In this document: in pieces, positions 35,342 to 46,832 of the stretch
Numbering within the stretch: position 1 is the stretch's first letter
How the letters are laid out: every line of letters begins with the position of its first letter
Made by a program: the position numbers and the translations under genes
From: Rhodocyclaceae bacterium
GTDB taxonomy: Bacteria > Pseudomonadota > Gammaproteobacteria > Burkholderiales > Rhodocyclaceae
Assembly (NCBI GenBank): GCA_018262775.1
Contig: JADFDU010000002.1
Coordinates: 1-64,000 of the forward strand
Length of the DNA stretch: 64,000 nt
Direction: 5' to 3'
The notes under the pieces: generated by a model
Seen by the model: the letters and a program-made list of their open reading frames with translations, nothing else
Databases searched by the model: none
Told to the model about the DNA's origin: nothing

Positions 35342-36455
35342 ACTGGCGCCCCATGCCGTCAGCGAGTCCAATTCCCGTGGCAGGCAACACCCGGAGCGGG
35401 CGCCAAGCGCACGCAGCGAATACCAGCGCGATCGGGATCGTGTCGTCCATTCCACCGCCTTCCGCCGCCTGGAGTACAAGACCCAGGTTTTCGTCAATCA
35501 CGAGGGAGACCTCTTCCGCACCCGCCTTACGCACAGCATCGAGGTGGCGCAGATCGCCCGCACCCTGGCGCGCGCGATGCACCTCAACGAAGATCTTGCA
35601 GAAGCCATCGCGCTCTCCCATGATCTTGGCCATACGCCGTTCGGCCATGCCGGACAGGATGCACTCAATGCCTGCATGCGCGAACATGGCGGATTCGAAC
35701 ACAATCTGCAGAGCCTGCGCACCGTCGATCTGCTGGAGGAGCGATATGGGGCTTTCGACGGCCTCAATCTTACCTACGAAACGCGGGAAGGCATCCTCAA
35801 GCACTGTGCGCCGAAAAAAACTCACGAATTGGGGGAACTCGGCAGGCGCTTCATCGAAGGCACGCAACCTTCCCTCGAGGCGCAACTATGCAACCTGGCC
35901 GATGAAATCGGCTACAACAACCATGATGTGGACGATGGCCTGCGTTCCGGCCTCATTGATCTGCTACAACTCGATGAGGTCGGCATCTGGGCCCGCCATG
36001 TGGCGCTTGTCAGGCAGGACTATCCACAAATCGCCGGACGCCGCCTGATCCACGAGACCGTGCGCCGCATGATCAATTCGCTGGCGGTTGACCTGATCGA
36101 GGAGACGAGCCGAAACGTTGCCGCTACGGGCGTCCAAACCCTGGCAGAAGTGCGCAAGGCCGTTTCGCTCGCCGCCTTCAGTGCCGGCATGTACGCCGAG
36201 CATAAGGAGTTGAAGCACTTCCTGCGCATCAATCTTTATCAGCATTACCAGGTTCTGCGCATGACCAACAAGGCGCGGCGCATCATCAGCGACCTGTTCG
36301 GGGCGTTCATGGACGACCCTCGCTTGTTACCGCCCCAATACCAGCAGATGGCCATAACAGACAAGCCCCGCGCCATTGCCGACTACATTGCCGGCATGAC
36401 TGACAGGTATGCCATACGCGAACATCGGCGCCTGTTCGCGGTTGGCGAGATATGA
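35334..36455 (+). CDS. dgt: deoxyguanosinetriphosphate triphosphohydrolase-like HD protein
   Basis: A 373-residue HD-superfamily dNTPase that removes triphosphate from dNTPs. The metal-binding residues are in [13 protein letters not shown] and [17 protein letters not shown], with Asp in [34 protein letters not shown] is the typical N-terminal signature. ATG 35334 is chosen since it overlaps the aroB stop and matches family starts; longer in-frame versions would sit inside aroB. Length and type fit the short Dgt subfamily rather than the E. coli enzyme. Confidence 0.92.
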   Translation: MAELAPHAVSESNSRGRQHPERAPSARSEYQRDRDRVVHSTAFRRLEYKTQVFVNHEGDLFRTRLTHSIEVAQIARTLARAMHLNEDLAEAIALSHDLGHTPFGHAGQDALNACMREHGGFEHNLQSLRTVDLLEERYGAFDGLNLTYETREGILKHCAPKKTHELGELGRRFIEGTQPSLEAQLCNLADEIGYNNHDVDDGLRSGLIDLLQLDEVGIWARHVALVRQDYPQIAGRRLIHETVRRMINSLAVDLIEETSRNVAATGVQTLAEVRKAVSLAAFSAGMYAEHKELKHFLRINLYQHYQVLRMTNKARRIISDLFGAFMDDPRLLPPQYQQMAITDKPRAIADYIAGMTDRYAIREHRRLFAVGEI

Positions 36456-36510
36456 CCGAAGGAAATCCCGCGGGATAAGCTAGGCATCCCGCTCCCAGAA
36501 GCATCCATTC

Positions 36511-36539
36511 TTGAAGGCACCGCCTTTTGCCGGTATATT
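36511..36539 (+). promoter_or_regulatory. putative sigma70 promoter of gltBD
   Basis: TTGAAG (36511-36516) and TATATT (36534-36539) are separated by 17 bases. Transcription would start near 36546, leaving a leader of about 140 bases before gltB that contains a terminator-like hairpin. Confidence 0.6.
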
Positions 36540-36569
36540 TCACGGTTCGCCCTAACGGTTTAGGAGAAG

Positions 36570-36598
36570 CCGGTGTGCCCCATGTGCGCCGGTTTTTT
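36570..36598 (+). terminator. terminator-like hairpin in the gltB leader
   Basis: CCGG and CCGG bracket a GTGC/GTGC-containing arm, giving an imperfect stem (CCGGTGTGCCCC with GTGCGCCGG), directly followed by six T residues. It lies downstream of the putative gltB promoter and 88 bp before the gltB start. Either it ends a short leader RNA, making it an attenuator, or it terminates dgt read-through with a second promoter after it. Two further CCGGC-type repeats at 36615-36655 could pair with its arm. Confidence 0.6.
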
Positions 36599-36685
36599 CG
36601 CGACTGCGGCCCATCTGCCTAACCGGCAGGCGGCTGGCGCCCCGGCTGACCGGCAGGGGAAGATTTATGTGTCGAGGAAACTGAG

Positions 36686-39600
36686 ATGGTCCTCCCCCAG
36701 CAGCAGGGTCTCTACGACCCAGCCAACGAACATGACGCCTGTGGCGTCGGCTTTGTCGTCAACATCAAGAATCGAAAAAGTCACGCCATCGTCGCGCAGG
36801 GTCTGCAGATTCTGAAGAACCTCGAGCATCGCGGCGCCACCGGCTACGATCCGCTGCTCGGTGACGGTGCCGGCATCCTGATCCAGACCCCGGATGCCTT
36901 TTTCCGTGAGGAAATGGCCAGGCAGGGCGTGACGCTGCCGCCGGCAGGCGACTACGGCGTCGGCATGGTGTTCCTGCCTCGCGATGAAGCAGTCCGGCGC
37001 GCCTGCGAAGCGGCGATCGAGCGCAGCATCCGTTACGAGGGCCAGATGCTACTCGGCTGGCGTGACGTACCGCGCGATAATCGCGGTCTGGCCCAGGCGG
37101 CGAAAGACGTCGAGCCGTGCGTACGCCAGGTCTTCATCGGCCGCGGCAGAGGCGTTGCCGACGCCGACGCTTTGGAACGCAAGCTCTACGTCATCCGCAA
37201 GGCGGCCGGACATGCCGTCCAGGCACTCAGACTGCCCGAGGGCAAGATGTTCTACGTGCCGTCGATGTCGGCGCGCACGGTGGTCTACAAGGGCATGTTG
37301 CTTGCCAATCAGGTCGGCGAGTACTACCTCGACCTGCAGGACCCGCGCCTGGTGACGGCTATGGCGCTGGTGCACCAGCGTTTTTCGACCAACACTTTCC
37401 CGACCTGGGACCTGGCCCACCCATTCCGCATGATCGCCCACAACGGCGAGATCAACACCTTGCGCGGCAACGTCAACTGGATCCGTGCACGGCAGAACGG
37501 CATCTCTTCGCATGTGCTGGGCGAGGACCTGGAGAAAGTCTGGCCGCTGATCTATGACGGCCAGTCCGATTCAGCTTCCTTCGACAATGCGCTGGAACTG
37601 CTTGTCATGGGCGGCTACAGCCTGGCCCACGCCATGATGATGCTGATCCCCGAAGCTTGGGCCGGTAATCGTCTGATGGACGAGGAGCGCCGCGCCTTCT
37701 ACGAATACCACATGGCGCTGATGGAGCCATGGGACGGGCCGGCCGCGGTGGCGTTCACCGATGGCCGTCAGATCGGCGCCACGCTTGACCGCAACGGCCT
37801 GCGCCCGGCGCGCTACCTGGTCACCGACGATGACCTGATGGTGATGTCCTCGGAAATCGGCGTGCTGCCGATTCCAGAGGAACGTATTGTCAAGAAATGG
37901 CGCCTGCAGCCAGGCAAGATGCTGCTGATCGACTTGGAGCAGGGGCGCGTAATCGACGATGCTGAGCTCAAGCGCTCCCTCGCCTCGGCCAAGCCCTACC
38001 GCCAGTGGATCGAGCAGTCCCGCTATTTCGTGGATGACCTGCCCGAGGTCAAGTACAGCGAACCGCTGACCGGCCCGCTGCTCGACATCCAGCAGGCCTT
38101 CGGCTATACGCAGGAGGACTTCAAGTTCATCCTCGAACCGATGGCGACCCAGGGTGAGGAGGCGACCGGCTCGATGGGCACCGATACGCCGCTGCCGGTG
38201 CTGTCGGAAAAGAGCAAGCCACTGTTCAACTATTTCAAACAGCTGTTTGCCCAGGTGACCAATCCGCCGATCGACCCGATCCGTGAGGAAATCGTCATGT
38301 CGCTGATTTCCCTGGTCAGCCCCAACCCCAACCTGCTCGGTCTCGGCGAGGCCGAGCCGACGCCGCGGCTGGAAGTCATGCAGCCGATCGTCTCGCCGGC
38401 GGACATGGCCAAGTTGAAGCAGATCGATCGTCTGTCCAAAGGCACCTTCCGTTCCATCGTGGTCGACACCACGACGCTCGCCGCCGAGGGCACACCGGGC
38501 ATGAGCCGCTCGCTGTACCGGGTGTGCACCCGCGTCGAGCGGGCGGTGCATGAAGGCTTCAATGTGATCATCCTCTCCGATCGTGCGACCGACAAGGATC
38601 ATGCGCCGATTCCTGCGCTGCTGGCTTGCTCGGCCGTGCACCAGCACTTGGTGCGAGTCGGTCTGCGCACTTCCGTCGGCCTGGTGGTAGAGGTCGGCGC
38701 AGTGCGCGAGGTGCATCATTTCGCCACCCTTGCCGGTTATGGTGCCGAGGCGATCCATCCCTGGCTGGCCTTCGAGAGTATTGCCGCCATAGCGGCGCGA
38801 CTGCCCGGCAAGCCAAGCGTGGCGGAGGCGCAGAAGCGCTACATCAAGGCCATCGACAAGGGGCTGATGAAGGTCATGTCCAAGATGGGCATTTCCACCT
38901 ACCAGTCCTACTGCGGCGCGCAGATCTTCGAGGCAATCGGCCTGTCTTCCGATTTCATCGCGCGTTACTTCACCGGCACGCCCTCCCGCATCGAGGGCAT
39001 CGGCCTGAAGGAAGTGGCCGGGGAGGCGTTGCGCACCCATGCCGCGGCCTACGGCAATGATCCGGTGCTGGCGGGCGCACTCGAGACAGGTGGCGAATAC
39101 GCCTGGCGCGTGCGCGGTGAAGAACATATGTGGACACCGGAGTCCATCGCCAAGCTGCAGCATGCGACGCGCTCCGGCAAGGTCGACACCTACAAGGAAT
39201 ACGCCAAGCTGATCAACGACCAGACGAAGCGCCACATGACCCTGCGCGGCCTCTTCGAGATCGAGCCGGCAGGCGCACCCGTGCCGCTGGAGGAAGTCGA
39301 GCCGGCCCGGGAGATCGTCAAGCGCTTCGCCACCGGCGCCATGTCGCTCGGCTCGATCTCGACCGAGGCGCATACCACGCTGGCCATTGCCATGAACCGC
39401 ATCGGCGGCAAGTCGAACACCGGCGAGGGCGGCGAGGACGCGACACGCTACCAGACACTGAAGGGCGGCGAGACCCTCGCCGGGCTGATCGGCGAGAGCC
39501 GCGTCGAGCGCGACATCGCGCTGCAGCCGGGTGATTCGCTGCGCTCGAAAATCAAGCAGGTGGCCTCGGGACGCTTCGGCGTCACGGCGGAGTACTTGGC

Positions 39601-41344
39601 CTCCGCCGACCAGATCCAGATCAAGATGGCGCAGGGCGCCAAGCCCGGTGAGGGCGGCCAGCTGCCCGGCCACAAGGTCTCCGAATACATCGGTTTCCTG
39701 CGCCACTCCGTGCCCGGCGTCGGCCTCATCTCGCCGCCGCCGCACCACGACATCTATTCCATCGAGGATCTGGCCCAGCTCATTCACGACCTGAAGAATG
39801 CCAATCCGCAGGCGTCGATTTCCGTCAAGCTGGTTTCGGAAACTGGCGTCGGCACGGTCGCTGCCGGCGTGTCGAAGGCCAAGGCCGACCATGTCGTGAT
39901 CGCCGGCCATGACGGCGGCACCGGCGCTAGTCCGATCTCCTCGATCAAGCATGCCGGCACGCCCTGGGAGTTGGGTCTGGCCGAGACCCAGCAGACGCTG
40001 GTGCTGAACCGCTTGCGCAGCCGCATCCGCGTGCAGGCCGACGGCCAGATGAAAACCGGCCGCGACGTATTGGTTGGCGCCCTGCTCGGCGCCGACGAAT
40101 TTGGCTTCGCCACAGCGCCGCTGGTCGTCGAGGGCTGCATCATGATGCGCAAGTGTCACCTCAACACCTGCCCGGTAGGTGTGGCCACCCAGGATCCAGA
40201 ACTGCGCAAGAAATTCACTGGCCAGCCCGAGCATGTCGTGAACTTCTTCTTCTTCGTTGCCGAGGAGGTGCGCGAGTTGATGGCACAGATGGGCATTCGC
40301 AAATTCGAGGATCTGATCGGCCGCGCCGACCTGCTCGACATGCGCGAAGGCATCGAGCACTGGAAGGCCCGCGGCCTCGATTTCACGCGCATCTTCCATC
40401 AGCCGAAAGTGCCGGCCGAGGTGGCGCGCCGCCATGTCGGGGAACAGGACCACGGCCTGACCGGCGCGCTCGACCACCAGTTCATCGCCAAGGCCGGCCC
40501 GGCGCTGGAAAAGCGCGGGAAGATCGTCATCGAGAGCGCGATCCGCAACGTACACCGCACCTGCGGCACCCTGCTTTCGTACGAAGTGGCTAGGCGCCAC
40601 GGCCATGCCGGCCTGCCGGACGATTCCATCCACATCAAGCTTACTGGCACCGCCGGCCAGAGCTTCGGCGCCTTCCTGGCGAGGGGCATCACGCTGGACC
40701 TGACCGGCGAAGCCAACGACTACGTCGGCAAGGGCCTTTCCGGCGGACGTATCGTCGTCAAGCCGTCGGCTTCCTTCCGTGGCAAGCCGGAGGAGAACAT
40801 CATCGTCGGCAACACCGTCCTCTACGGCGCCATTGACGGCGAGTGCTTCTTTCGTGGTGTTGCGGGCGAGCGCTTCGCCGTGCGTAACTCCGGCGCCACG
40901 GCGGTGGTCGAGGGATTGGGGGATCACGGCTGCGAGTACATGACCGGCGGCACGGTGGTGGTGCTCGGTCAGACCGGCCGCAATTTCGCGGCGGGCATGT
41001 CCGGCGGGGTCGCCTACGTGCTCGACGAGGAGGGCAACTTCGAGAAACGCTGCAACCTGTCGATGGTGGCGCTCGAGCCGGTGGCCGAGGAAAAGGCGGT
41101 CAGCGAAACGGGCGAACTGGAGTCACACGGCAAGGTCGATGTGCGCCATCTCGGCCGTGCCGACGACGAGCTGCTGCGTGCCCTCATCGAGAAGCATGCG
41201 CAGCTCAGCGGCAGTGCCCGGGCGCGAATGATTCTCGACAAATGGGCCGCCTACCGCGGCAAGTTTGTCAAGGTCATGCCGCACGAGTACCGCCGTGCGC
41301 TCAAGGAGATGACGGCGCAGAAGAAAGTGCTGGAGGCCGCATAA
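36686..41344 (+). CDS. gltB: glutamate synthase (NADPH) large subunit
   Basis: Makes glutamate from glutamine and 2-oxoglutarate. The 1552-residue protein has an 18-residue propeptide before the catalytic Cys19 (DACGVGFV) of the glutaminase domain. A central domain and the FMN domain with [16 protein letters not shown] and [11 protein letters not shown] follow. The iron-sulfur cysteines are in [22 protein letters not shown]-terminal beta-helix domain follows ([20 protein letters not shown]). A GAGGAAAC ribosome site precedes the ATG. Its stop overlaps the gltD start by one base. Confidence 0.98.
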   Translation: MVLPQQQGLYDPANEHDACGVGFVVNIKNRKSHAIVAQGLQILKNLEHRGATGYDPLLGDGAGILIQTPDAFFREEMARQGVTLPPAGDYGVGMVFLPRDEAVRRACEAAIERSIRYEGQMLLGWRDVPRDNRGLAQAAKDVEPCVRQVFIGRGRGVADADALERKLYVIRKAAGHAVQALRLPEGKMFYVPSMSARTVVYKGMLLANQVGEYYLDLQDPRLVTAMALVHQRFSTNTFPTWDLAHPFRMIAHNGEINTLRGNVNWIRARQNGISSHVLGEDLEKVWPLIYDGQSDSASFDNALELLVMGGYSLAHAMMMLIPEAWAGNRLMDEERRAFYEYHMALMEPWDGPAAVAFTDGRQIGATLDRNGLRPARYLVTDDDLMVMSSEIGVLPIPEERIVKKWRLQPGKMLLIDLEQGRVIDDAELKRSLASAKPYRQWIEQSRYFVDDLPEVKYSEPLTGPLLDIQQAFGYTQEDFKFILEPMATQGEEATGSMGTDTPLPVLSEKSKPLFNYFKQLFAQVTNPPIDPIREEIVMSLISLVSPNPNLLGLGEAEPTPRLEVMQPIVSPADMAKLKQIDRLSKGTFRSIVVDTTTLAAEGTPGMSRSLYRVCTRVERAVHEGFNVIILSDRATDKDHAPIPALLACSAVHQHLVRVGLRTSVGLVVEVGAVREVHHFATLAGYGAEAIHPWLAFESIAAIAARLPGKPSVAEAQKRYIKAIDKGLMKVMSKMGISTYQSYCGAQIFEAIGLSSDFIARYFTGTPSRIEGIGLKEVAGEALRTHAAAYGNDPVLAGALETGGEYAWRVRGEEHMWTPESIAKLQHATRSGKVDTYKEYAKLINDQTKRHMTLRGLFEIEPAGAPVPLEEVEPAREIVKRFATGAMSLGSISTEAHTTLAIAMNRIGGKSNTGEGGEDATRYQTLKGGETLAGLIGESRVERDIALQPGDSLRSKIKQVASGRFGVTAEYLASADQIQIKMAQGAKPGEGGQLPGHKVSEYIGFLRHSVPGVGLISPPPHHDIYSIEDLAQLIHDLKNANPQASISVKLVSETGVGTVAAGVSKAKADHVVIAGHDGGTGASPISSIKHAGTPWELGLAETQQTLVLNRLRSRIRVQADGQMKTGRDVLVGALLGADEFGFATAPLVVEGCIMMRKCHLNTCPVGVATQDPELRKKFTGQPEHVVNFFFFVAEEVRELMAQMGIRKFEDLIGRADLLDMREGIEHWKARGLDFTRIFHQPKVPAEVARRHVGEQDHGLTGALDHQFIAKAGPALEKRGKIVIESAIRNVHRTCGTLLSYEVARRHGHAGLPDDSIHIKLTGTAGQSFGAFLARGITLDLTGEANDYVGKGLSGGRIVVKPSASFRGKPEENIIVGNTVLYGAIDGECFFRGVAGERFAVRNSGATAVVEGLGDHGCEYMTGGTVVVLGQTGRNFAAGMSGGVAYVLDEEGNFEKRCNLSMVALEPVAEEKAVSETGELESHGKVDVRHLGRADDELLRALIEKHAQLSGSARARMILDKWAAYRGKFVKVMPHEYRRALKEMTAQKKVLEAA

Positions 41345-42807
41345 TGGGCAAGCCCACCGGATTCATGGAATTCAAGCGTCTTTCCGAGGCGTCGCTGCCG
41401 GCCGGGAAGCGGCTGAAGAACTACAAGGAGTTCATCCAGCATCTGAGCGACGAGCAGGCCGCCCGGCAAGGCGCGCGCTGCATGGATTGCGGCATTCCGT
41501 TCTGCTCGAGCGGCTGCCCGGTGAACAACATCATTCCGGACTGGAACGACCTCGTTTATCGTGGTAACTGGAAGCAGGCCATCGAGGTGCTGCATTCCAC
41601 CAACAATTTCCCGGAAGTGACCGGCCGCATCTGCCCGGCCCCCTGCGAGGCGGCGTGCACGCTTAACATCAATGATGACGCTGTCGGCATCAAGTCGATC
41701 GAGCACGCCATCATCGACAAGGCCGGTGAGAACGGCTGGGTGCTGCCACAGCCGCCCGCCCGCAAGACGGGCAGGAAGGTGGCGGTGGTCGGCTCCGGCC
41801 CGGCGGGCCTGGCCTGCGCCCAGCAATTGGCGCGCGCCGGCCACGACGTCACCGTGTTCGAGAAGAATAGCCGCATCGGCGGCCTGATGCGCTACGGCAT
41901 CCCCGACTTCAAGCTCGACAAGCGCCTGATCGACTGGCGCATGGCCCAGATCGAGGTCGAGGGCGTCAAGTTCAGGCCTGGTGTATTGGTGACCGGTTCG
42001 ACCATGCCGCAGGGCGTGACCAACGATGCGACGAAGACCATCGCGGCGGACAAGCTGGTCAAGGAATTCGATGCGGTGGTGCTGGCCGGCGGTGCGGAGC
42101 ATCCGCGTGACCTGCCGGTTCCCGGCCGCGACCTGGACGGCGTGCACTTCGCCCTGGAATTCCTCATCCCGCAAAACAAGGAAGTGGCGGGTGAGGGCAG
42201 GAATCCGATTTCGGCGAAAAACAAGAATGTCGTCGTCATCGGCGGCGGCGATACCGGCTCTGACTGCGTCGGCACCTCGAACCGCCATGGCGCCGCATCG
42301 GTGACCCAGTTCGAACTGCTGCCGCAACCGCCGCAGAAGGAGAACGGCTCGCTCACCTGGCCCTACTGGCCTATGAAGCTGCGCACCTCCTCTTCCCATG
42401 AGGAAGGTTGCAGCCGCGACTGGTCTGTCGCCACCAAGGAGTTCATCGGCAAGCAGGGCAAGCTCGAGGCGCTCAAAGTCATCCGCCTGGAATGGAAGGA
42501 CGGCCGGATGGCGGAAATCCCCGGCAGCGAGTTCATCGTCAAGGCCGACCTGGCCCTCTTCGCCATGGGTTTTGTTTCGCCCGTGGGGGGTGTGATCGAC
42601 GCCTTTGGCGTGGACAAGGACGCTCGTGGCAACGCCAAGGCGTCCACCGACGGCGAGGGCTGCTACAGGACGAACGTCGACAAGGTCTTTGCCGCCGGCG
42701 ACATGCGCCGCGGCCAGTCGCTGGTGGTCTGGGCAATCCGTGAGGGCCGTCAGTGCGCCCGTGAGGTCGACGCATTCCTCATGGGATCGAGCGTGCTGCC
42801 GCGCTGA
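41344..42807 (+). CDS. gltD: glutamate synthase (NADPH) small subunit
   Basis: Electron-transfer subunit delivering NADPH electrons to GltB. The 487-residue product has the N-terminal cysteine cluster ([19 protein letters not shown] and [13 protein letters not shown]) for 4Fe-4S centres. The FAD motif is [20 protein letters not shown], the NADPH motif [16 protein letters not shown], and the closing FAD loop [19 protein letters not shown]. The start codon shares one base with the gltB stop. A terminator follows at 42828. Confidence 0.98.
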   Translation: MGKPTGFMEFKRLSEASLPAGKRLKNYKEFIQHLSDEQAARQGARCMDCGIPFCSSGCPVNNIIPDWNDLVYRGNWKQAIEVLHSTNNFPEVTGRICPAPCEAACTLNINDDAVGIKSIEHAIIDKAGENGWVLPQPPARKTGRKVAVVGSGPAGLACAQQLARAGHDVTVFEKNSRIGGLMRYGIPDFKLDKRLIDWRMAQIEVEGVKFRPGVLVTGSTMPQGVTNDATKTIAADKLVKEFDAVVLAGGAEHPRDLPVPGRDLDGVHFALEFLIPQNKEVAGEGRNPISAKNKNVVVIGGGDTGSDCVGTSNRHGAASVTQFELLPQPPQKENGSLTWPYWPMKLRTSSSHEEGCSRDWSVATKEFIGKQGKLEALKVIRLEWKDGRMAEIPGSEFIVKADLALFAMGFVSPVGGVIDAFGVDKDARGNAKASTDGEGCYRTNVDKVFAAGDMRRGQSLVVWAIREGRQCAREVDAFLMGSSVLPR

Positions 42808-42827
42808 GCGCGGTTGCCGGTCAAAGA

Positions 42828-42850
42828 GGGCGGCTGCGGCCGCCCTTGTT
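42828..42850 (+). terminator. intrinsic terminator after gltD
   Basis: GGGCGGC-TGCG-GCCGCCC is a perfect 7-bp stem with a tetraloop, followed by TTGTT. It is placed 20 bp after gltD and before glmU, which has a possible TAGAAT -10 element at about 42876. Confidence 0.78.
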
Positions 42851-42910
42851 CATTCTGGCGCCGCCAGGCGGCATGTTAGAATTTTCCCTTCGCAACCTGA
42901 TCCTTTTGTC

Positions 42911-44266
42911 ATGAACGTCGTCATTCTCGCCGCCGGCCAGGGCAAGCGCATGCGCTCCGATTTGCCCAAGGTGCTGCACCGTCTGGGTGGCCGCCCGCTG
43001 CTGGCCCACGTGCTGGACACGGCGCGCGAACTGGGGGCGGCGCGCATCTGCGTCGTTTATGGCCACGGCGGTGAGGCGGTGCGCGCGGCGCTCGATGCCG
43101 ACGACCTCGTCTGGGTCAGGCAGGAACCGCAACTGGGGACCGGCCACGCCGTCCTGCAGACACTGACTTTTCTCGATCCCGGTGTGTCGACAGTGGTGCT
43201 CTACGGCGACGTGCCCTTGATCGGTGCGGCGACCCTGTCACGACTGATTGAGCTGTCCGCTTCCGGCCTGGGCATTCTGACGCAAGACCTCGAAGACCCA
43301 GACGGCTATGGCCGCATCGTGCGCGACGAGGATGGGTGCGTTTTGCGCATCGTCGAGGAGCGGGATGCCTCCGACGAGGAGCGCGCCCTGTGCGAGATCA
43401 ACACGGGCTTCATGGCCGCGCCGACGTCGGCGCTGTTGCGCTGGCTGCCTTCCCTGGATAACAACAACGCGCAAGGCGAGTATTACCTCACCGACATCGT
43501 GCGGCTGGCGATCGGCGAGGGCCTGCCGGTGGCGACGACGCAAGCGGATGCATCCTGGGAAGTGCTCGGCGTGAACAGCAAGGTGCAACTGGCTGAACTG
43601 GAGCGCCTGCACCAGTATCGCAATGCGCTGCTGCTCATGGAGCAGGGTGTCACGCTGCTCGACCCGGATCGGCTCGACGTGCGCGGGGAGATCGACTGCG
43701 GCCGCGACGTGATAATCGACGTGAATTGCATCTTCGAAGGCCGAGTCATCCTTGGCGACGGCGTCGAGGTTGGCGCGCATTGCGTGCTGAAGAATGCCGT
43801 CGTCGGCGCCGGCACGCGCATCGCCCCCTTCAGCCACATCGAGGACGCCGAAACCGGCCCTGGCTGCCACATTGGACCCTACGCACGCCTACGCCCCGGC
43901 ACGAAACTGGGCGCCGACGTGCACATCGGCAACTTCGTCGAGGTGAAGAACAGCACGGTGGCCGACCGCTCCAAGGCGAACCACCTCGCCTACGTCGGCG
44001 ATGCCACCGTCGGCAGGAACGTCAATGTCGGTGCCGGCACCATTACCTGCAACTACGACGGCGCCAACAAGCACCGCACGGTGATCGAGGACGATGTCTT
44101 CATCGGCTCCGATACGCAACTGGTGGCGCCGGTCACCGTTGGCCGCGGCGCTACGCTCGGCGCCGGTACCACGCTGACCGCGGACGCGCCGCCGGACAAG
44201 CTGACGATCTCGCGGGCGAAGCAGACCACCGTTCCCGGCTGGAAACGGCCGCTGAAGAAAAAATGA
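42911..44266 (+). CDS. glmU: bifunctional GlmU (UDP-GlcNAc pyrophosphorylase / glucosamine-1-P acetyltransferase)
   Basis: Makes UDP-N-acetylglucosamine. The 451-residue protein has an N-terminal nucleotidyltransferase domain with [24 protein letters not shown], and YGDVPLI. A left-handed beta-helix acetyltransferase domain follows from about residue 250 ([36 protein letters not shown]). ATG 42911 gives the family N-terminus [14 protein letters not shown]; longer in-frame readings would lie in gltD. It is adjacent to glmS, which provides the glucosamine-6-phosphate for the same pathway, with the ACAGAG repeat between. Confidence 0.97.
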   Translation: MNVVILAAGQGKRMRSDLPKVLHRLGGRPLLAHVLDTARELGAARICVVYGHGGEAVRAALDADDLVWVRQEPQLGTGHAVLQTLTFLDPGVSTVVLYGDVPLIGAATLSRLIELSASGLGILTQDLEDPDGYGRIVRDEDGCVLRIVEERDASDEERALCEINTGFMAAPTSALLRWLPSLDNNNAQGEYYLTDIVRLAIGEGLPVATTQADASWEVLGVNSKVQLAELERLHQYRNALLLMEQGVTLLDPDRLDVRGEIDCGRDVIIDVNCIFEGRVILGDGVEVGAHCVLKNAVVGAGTRIAPFSHIEDAETGPGCHIGPYARLRPGTKLGADVHIGNFVEVKNSTVADRSKANHLAYVGDATVGRNVNVGAGTITCNYDGANKHRTVIEDDVFIGSDTQLVAPVTVGRGATLGAGTTLTADAPPDKLTISRAKQTTVPGWKRPLKKK

Positions 44267-44276
44267 CTAACCGCAA

Positions 44277-44373
44277 TTAACACAGAGGACACAGAGGCAC
44301 AGAGAACACAGAGCTTTCCTTCTGCAGATTGCTTTTCTCTGTGCTCTCTGTGCCTCTGTGGTCCCTGTGTTGA
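44277..44373. repeat. ACAGAG-rich inverted repeat, copy 2
   Basis: Arms of about 37 bp (44277-44313 and 44336-44373) pair with only a few mismatches. The left arm begins TTAACACAGAGG and the right ends CCTGTGTTGA. The unit sequence matches copy 1 at 3091-3192. It occupies almost the entire glmU-glmS gap and ends 12 bp before the glmS start, so it forms most of the glmS leader. Confidence 0.87.
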
Positions 44374-44385
44374 AAGAGGTTTTCC

Positions 44386-46206
44386 ATGTGTGGCATCGTC
44401 GCCGCGGTCGCCGACCGCAATATCGTTCCCATCCTGATTGAAGGCCTGCGCAAGCTCGAATATCGCGGCTACGATTCGGCAGGACTCGCCGTGCACAACG
44501 GCGGCATGCACAGGTTGCGCGCGGTTGGCCGCGTGGCCGAACTGGCCACCCGCGCCGAGGGCCTTGCCGCCGGCGCCGGCATTGCGCATACCCGCTGGGC
44601 CACGCATGGCGTGCCTTCCGAGCGCAATGCTCACCCCCACATGTCGGGTGGCCTGGCGGTGGTGCACAACGGCATCATCGAAAATTTCGGCGAGATCAAG
44701 GCCCGCCTCGCCGGCCTGGGTTACGCCTTCGAGTCGGAGACCGATACCGAGGTCATTGCCCACCTCATCGAGCACAAGCTGAAGTCGCATGCCGACCTGG
44801 TCGCCGCCGTGCGTGCCGCCTGCGCCGAACTGGTCGGCGCCTACGCCATCGCTGTTCTCTCGGAAAAGGAGCCGCATCGGGTTGTTGTCGCCCGCCATGG
44901 CGCACCGCTGCTGCTGGGGCTGGGCGAGGACGGGCATTACGCCGCATCGGACACCGCCGCGCTGCTGCAGGTGACGCGCACCATGATCTACTTGGAGGAC
45001 GGCGACATCGCCGAGATCACCCGCGGCGGCGTGCGTATCGTGCGCGCTGACGGTTCGCCCGTCGAGCGGCCACGCCACGAAAGCACGCTGTCGGCGGATG
45101 CCGTCGAGTTGGGCCAATACCGGCACTACATGCAGAAGGAAATCTTCGAGCAGCCGCAGGCGCTGGCCAACACGCTCGAGATGATCGGCGCGGCGCACGT
45201 CGTCTCGCCGCAGTTGTTCGGCGTCGGCGCCGAGCAGATGCTGGCCGACGCCAAGAGCGTGCTCATCCTCGCCTGCGGCACCAGCTGGCATGCCGGGTTG
45301 ACAGCGCGCTACTGGATCGAGCGCCTGGCCGGCATCCCCTGCAATGTGGAGATCGCCAGTGAATACCGCTATCGCGTCTCGGTGCCGAATCCGGAAGCGC
45401 TGGTGGTGGTGATTTCACAGTCGGGCGAGACCGCCGACACGCTGGCGGCGCTCAAGCACGCGCGCGCTCTTGGCCAGTCGCGCACCCTGGCCGTCTGCAA
45501 TGTGCCGGAATCCGCCATCGTGCGCGAAGCGGCGCTGAAGTTTCTCACCCGCGCCGGCCCGGAGATCGGCGTCGCTTCGACCAAGGCCTTCACGACGCAA
45601 CTGGCAGCGCTGTTCCTGCTGGCGGTGACGCTGGCCAAGCTGAACGGCCGCATCGACGCGAAGGAGGAGGCCGCGCACCTGACGGCTTTGCGCCACCTGC
45701 CGCTGGCGGTCGGCCGCGCGATAGAGCTCGAAAACGAAATCGCGGGATGGGCACGCCTGTTCGCCGGCAAGCAGCACGCCCTGTTCCTCGGCCGCGGCAT
45801 GCACTACCCCATCGCCCTGGAAGGCGCACTCAAGCTCAAGGAAATCTCCTACATCCATGCCGAGGCGTACCCGGCCGGCGAACTCAAGCACGGCCCGCTG
45901 GCCCTGGTGGACAAGGACATGCCCGTGGTCGCCGTCGCGCCCAACGACGCCCTGCTGGAGAAGCTCAAGTCCAACTTGCAGGAGGTGCGCGCCCGCGGCG
46001 GCGAGTTGTTCGTGCTCGCCGATGCCGGCAGCGAAATCCCCGAATCCGAGGGCGTGCACATCATTAACATGCCCGAACACTACGGCCTGCTTTCGCCGGT
46101 GCTGCACGTCGTGCCCCTGCAACTCCTTGCCTATCATGCCGCCCTGGTGAAGGGCACCGATGTGGACAAACCGAGGAATCTGGCAAAATCCGTGACCGTC
46201 GAATGA
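44386..46206 (+). CDS. glmS: glutamine--fructose-6-phosphate aminotransferase (isomerizing)
   Basis: Forms glucosamine-6-phosphate from fructose-6-phosphate and glutamine. The 606-residue product has the N-terminal glutaminase with catalytic Cys2 ([12 protein letters not shown]), then [20 protein letters not shown] and [10 protein letters not shown]. Two SIS sugar-isomerase domains follow, with [21 protein letters not shown] and [20 protein letters not shown]. The C-terminus is [13 protein letters not shown], as in the whole family. No glmS ribozyme is seen; the leader is the ACAGAG repeat. Confidence 0.98.
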   Translation: MCGIVAAVADRNIVPILIEGLRKLEYRGYDSAGLAVHNGGMHRLRAVGRVAELATRAEGLAAGAGIAHTRWATHGVPSERNAHPHMSGGLAVVHNGIIENFGEIKARLAGLGYAFESETDTEVIAHLIEHKLKSHADLVAAVRAACAELVGAYAIAVLSEKEPHRVVVARHGAPLLLGLGEDGHYAASDTAALLQVTRTMIYLEDGDIAEITRGGVRIVRADGSPVERPRHESTLSADAVELGQYRHYMQKEIFEQPQALANTLEMIGAAHVVSPQLFGVGAEQMLADAKSVLILACGTSWHAGLTARYWIERLAGIPCNVEIASEYRYRVSVPNPEALVVVISQSGETADTLAALKHARALGQSRTLAVCNVPESAIVREAALKFLTRAGPEIGVASTKAFTTQLAALFLLAVTLAKLNGRIDAKEEAAHLTALRHLPLAVGRAIELENEIAGWARLFAGKQHALFLGRGMHYPIALEGALKLKEISYIHAEAYPAGELKHGPLALVDKDMPVVAVAPNDALLEKLKSNLQEVRARGGELFVLADAGSEIPESEGVHIINMPEHYGLLSPVLHVVPLQLLAYHAALVKGTDVDKPRNLAKSVTVE

Positions 46207-46302
46207 CAGGGAACTTATTGTGGGGCATGCGGACAAAGCGGTATCGCGAACCCGGTACATGATCTAGAATCCAACCCACCCCAAAGCAAGCACCCGATAC
46301 CT

Positions 46303-46722
46303 GTGTTGCGTAGACTCTTCATCCTCTTCATTGCCGTCTGGCTGCCCCTGCAGGGGGCGGCGGCCTTGGCCATGCCTTATGGTGGAACAGGTACGGCAGC
46401 GGGGGCCGAGCTGATCGCGGAGGGAAACAATGCCTCTGCCGCGCATTGGCATGAAGGGCGATCCCTTCATGGCGGACACGGATCCCATGCCGCATCCGGC
46501 GATGTGGGCGAAGCCGGGATGGGTCATGACGATCATTCAGTCTCTTCCGTCGGCTGCGAGCGCTGCGGTCTATGTCAGTTCGTCCACGGCGGCGTGATGA
46601 TCAATAGCGTTACCAGCCTGCCCGCCATGCCGGCACTGCAAGTATTCTCTATGCCCGGCGATGAGCGCTTCAGCGCTTACATTCCAGAGCAACCTCAGCG
46701 ACCTCCCTTGTCTGCCGCCTGA
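46303..46722 (+). CDS. CzcI-like small periplasmic metal-resistance protein
   Basis: A 139-residue secreted protein heading the metal efflux operon. A signal sequence (RLFILFIAVWLPLQGAAA) resembles that of CzcI proteins. The mature part contains His-rich HWHEGRSLHGGHGSH and a Cys cluster, GCERCGLCQF, suitable for metal binding. The start is GTG 46303 (TTG 46306 is possible). The CzcI assignment rests on the signal, the size and the position before an outer membrane factor gene; the role of CzcI is thought to be regulatory or accessory in Co/Zn/Cd efflux. Confidence 0.65.
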   Translation: MLRRLFILFIAVWLPLQGAAALAMPYGGTGTAAGAELIAEGNNASAAHWHEGRSLHGGHGSHAASGDVGEAGMGHDDHSVSSVGCERCGLCQFVHGGVMINSVTSLPAMPALQVFSMPGDERFSAYIPEQPQRPPLSAA

Positions 46723-46832
46723 TCCGGCGGACGACCTTCGTTTTCCAGTAGTTGACGACACCCGCCATGCGGGTGCTTCGCGGCGTGCGTCTGTCGTTCC
46801 GGATTCCTCATCCACTGAACAGGAACGGTGTC

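Noticed and set aside
36573-36815. Cys-containing leader peptide (starts MCPMCAGFF) overlapping the gltB start
   Set aside because: It begins with GTG inside the terminator-like hairpin, has no ribosome site, and no run of regulatory codons. Its later part is just gltB read in another frame.
37571-40927. 1118-codon open frame on the minus strand opposite gltB
   Set aside because: It lies entirely inside gltB, whose domains and active-site residues are intact. The composition is typical of a GC-rich antisense frame and no family features are seen.
44267-44385. glmS ribozyme upstream of glmS
   Set aside because: That ribozyme is a Firmicutes feature and its core is not seen. The gap is almost completely filled by the ACAGAG inverted repeat.
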